A stretch of 59,749 nucleotides of DNA from contig JAFSIW010000033.1 in the NCBI GenBank assembly GCA_017439545.1, positions 1-59,749 of the forward strand, given 5' to 3'. Positions within the stretch are counted from its first letter, which is position 1, and each line of letters begins with the position of its first letter. Origin of the DNA: Clostridia bacterium. Its GTDB lineage: Bacteria > Bacillota > Clostridia > Oscillospirales > Acutalibacteraceae. A model generated the notes under the pieces. The model was not told the DNA's origin, did not search any database, and saw nothing but the letters and a program-made list of their open reading frames with translations. Both the position numbers and the translations under genes were made by a program. Positions 58,839 through 59,749 of this stretch are shown here, one piece after another.

Positions 58839-59749
58839 ATGACGGTGTATATCGACGTGCTGTTGGGAGTCAATCTGCTGGTGGATTATATGTTGCTTTC
58901 AGCAGTAGCGGCAATGCATCGCGTTCAAGTGTCGCTTTTTCGCAAATTGTGGGGCGGCGGGGTGATGGCTCTGTCATCTCTTAGCATTTTGTTGCCGCCT
59001 TTTGGGGCGATAGGCTCTCTGTTTTGGGGCGCGGCAACCGCTCTTCTTGGGGTGTGGTGCACCTTTGGTCGGATGGGACCGGTTACCTATTTGCGTCTGA
59101 CCGTGACCTTGTATGCTGTTACCTTTGCTTATGGTGGCGTAATGGTTGCCTTGAGCGAGTGGCTTCATCCCGATTTTCTTGCGGTGGGTAATGCCGCAGT
59201 GTATTGGGATGTATCGCCCCTGCTGTTGACCGCCACCACCTTGTTGTTTTACGGTGTGCTTTGGGTGTGCCGACGGTGTTTGCGCCCCCATAATGGGGGT
59301 GAGTCAATGATACAGCTCAGCCTGCAAACCGATAAGGGGACGCTTGCTGTCAGCGGAAAAGTTGATACAGGCTTTACCTTGACTGATCCCTACAGCGACC
59401 GGCCGTTGATTCTGCTTAGCCCTCGACTGGCGGAAAAAACGGGATATTCTCCCGCTTTTTTGTTGCCTTGCCAAACGGTACAGGGAAGCGGCTTGCTGGA
59501 AGGCTTTGTTGTGCCTATTGTCACCGCCAAAAGAGGAGGGCGAACTGCCAACTTTTCAGGCGTGAGCGTGGCGGTGGCAAAGGAAGATTTTGACGGTCCC
59601 TTTGGGGCGCTTGTAGGCAACGATTTTATAGAAAGGTGTGAATGGGATGTTCAGGCGGATCCGAGCAAAATGGATCGCGTTGTGGCGGCGGTTGACCGCG
59701 GGTCGGATCGATTACATAGGAGGAGGCACCACACTTCCCCCGCCGCTGA
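58839..59749 (+). CDS. spoIIGA: Sporulation sigma-E factor-processing peptidase SpoIIGA (partial)
   Basis: Membrane aspartic protease that cleaves pro-sigma-E. ATG 58839 (MTVYIDVLLGVNLLVDYML) follows AAAGGGGGC. Five membrane segments fill residues 1-145, then the protease domain with the catalytic motif VDTG (175-178) in VDTGFTLTDP, later CQTVQGSGLLEG and GALVGNDFI. The frame is still open at the window end (residue 303), beyond the usual end of the family and over the start of sigE in another frame. The gene is therefore annotated as partial, and the long overlap is discussed as a finding. Confidence 0.92.
   Translation, partial: MTVYIDVLLGVNLLVDYMLLSAVAAMHRVQVSLFRKLWGGGVMALSSLSILLPPFGAIGSLFWGAATALLGVWCTFGRMGPVTYLRLTVTLYAVTFAYGGVMVALSEWLHPDFLAVGNAAVYWDVSPLLLTATTLLFYGVLWVCRRCLRPHNGGESMIQLSLQTDKGTLAVSGKVDTGFTLTDPYSDRPLILLSPRLAEKTGYSPAFLLPCQTVQGSGLLEGFVVPIVTAKRGGRTANFSGVSVAVAKEDFDGPFGALVGNDFIERCEWDVQADPSKMDRVVAAVDRGSDRLHRRRHHTSPAA
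59647..59749 (+). CDS. sigE: Sporulation sigma factor SigE, 5' end (partial)
   Basis: The frame from ATG 59647 reads MFRRIRAKWIALWRRLTAGR, then IDYIGGGTTLPPPL, and continues past the window. The second part matches the start of mature sigma-E (YIGG...LPPPL), and the first about 23 residues have the basic, Trp/Leu-rich look of the pro-sequence removed by SpoIIGA. AAAGGTG lies 8 bases upstream. The order spoIIGA-sigE is the conserved one. It overlaps the open spoIIGA frame in a different frame by at least 103 bases. Confidence 0.88.
   Translation, partial: MFRRIRAKWIALWRRLTAGRIDYIGGGTTLPPPL

Noticed and set aside
1-59749. tRNA or rRNA genes
   Set aside because: No cloverleaf with a T-loop core GTTCGA and CCA context was seen by eye; a tRNAscan run would decide.

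Overview
The window looks like a chromosome segment from an anaerobic, endospore-forming Gram-positive bacterium of the Clostridia, most likely an Oscillospiraceae/Ruminococcus-like lineage. Support comes from: intact sporulation genes (spoIIE, spoVAE, sigK with a pro-sequence, spoIIGA and the start of sigE); a fused oxygen/NO-scavenging flavodiiron protein with rubredoxin and ferritin; two secreted proteins carrying dockerin-type repeats; a DUF1540 protein; an ER-type (SipW-like) signal peptidase; and many short intergenic gaps with AAGGAGG-type ribosome binding sites. I see no phage, no CRISPR array, no tRNA and no rRNA. The only hint of mobile DNA is a cluster of palindromes beside a truncated gene at the left edge.

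Layout. 1-5.8 kb: truncated gene tail and palindromes, a Cys-rich membrane protein, mnmA, a D-2-hydroxyacid dehydrogenase, a small export protein overlapping the 3' end of a family 4 uracil-DNA glycosylase, pduL and a dockerin protein. 5.8-11.3 kb: rplS with a structured leader, then lepB-rbgA-rnhB-yraN-thrC, a DUF1540 gene and a metallophosphoesterase. 11.4-19.5 kb: protein quality control (tig-clpP-clpX-lon-engB), a cyclophilin and an acyl-ACP thioesterase. 19.6-28 kb: a DegV fatty-acid-binding protein behind two palindromic operators, hpt, the flavodiiron-flavin reductase-rubredoxin fusion with ferritin and rubredoxin, an alpha/beta hydrolase, a PlsC-type acyltransferase with a zinc ribbon, and a SulP transporter. 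28-34 kb: MFS transporter, a possible small RNA, a peptide-binding lipoprotein, a DUF378 protein and spoIIE. 34-42 kb: spoVAE, dgt-dnaG-rpoD, an Mrp-like ATPase with two small genes, and a SipW-like peptidase with a secreted partner.

42.2-51.7 kb is one leftward operon holding the whole chorismate pathway and both branches towards Phe and Tyr: aminotransferase, pheA, aroB, aroC, an aroE-aroK fusion, aroQ, aroA, tyrA, DAHP synthase and a small tautomerase. 51.8-55.5 kb is a sensor-like cassette: secreted dockerin protein and HTH protein to the left, and a divergent kinase with non-canonical active-site residues plus a zinc-ribbon membrane protein to the right. 55.5-59.7 kb returns to sporulation and the cell wall: sigK, a class A penicillin-binding protein, spoIIGA and the first codons of sigE, which overlap out of frame.

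Promoters are unusually readable. Many have TTGCAA rather than TTGACA at -35 with 17 bp to TATAAT. Three sporulation genes have promoters fitting their expected regulators: spoIIE a 21-bp spacer, spoVAE a sigma-F/G pattern, sigK a sigma-E type -10. All calls rest on reading the sequence and on knowledge of the families; no database search was run.
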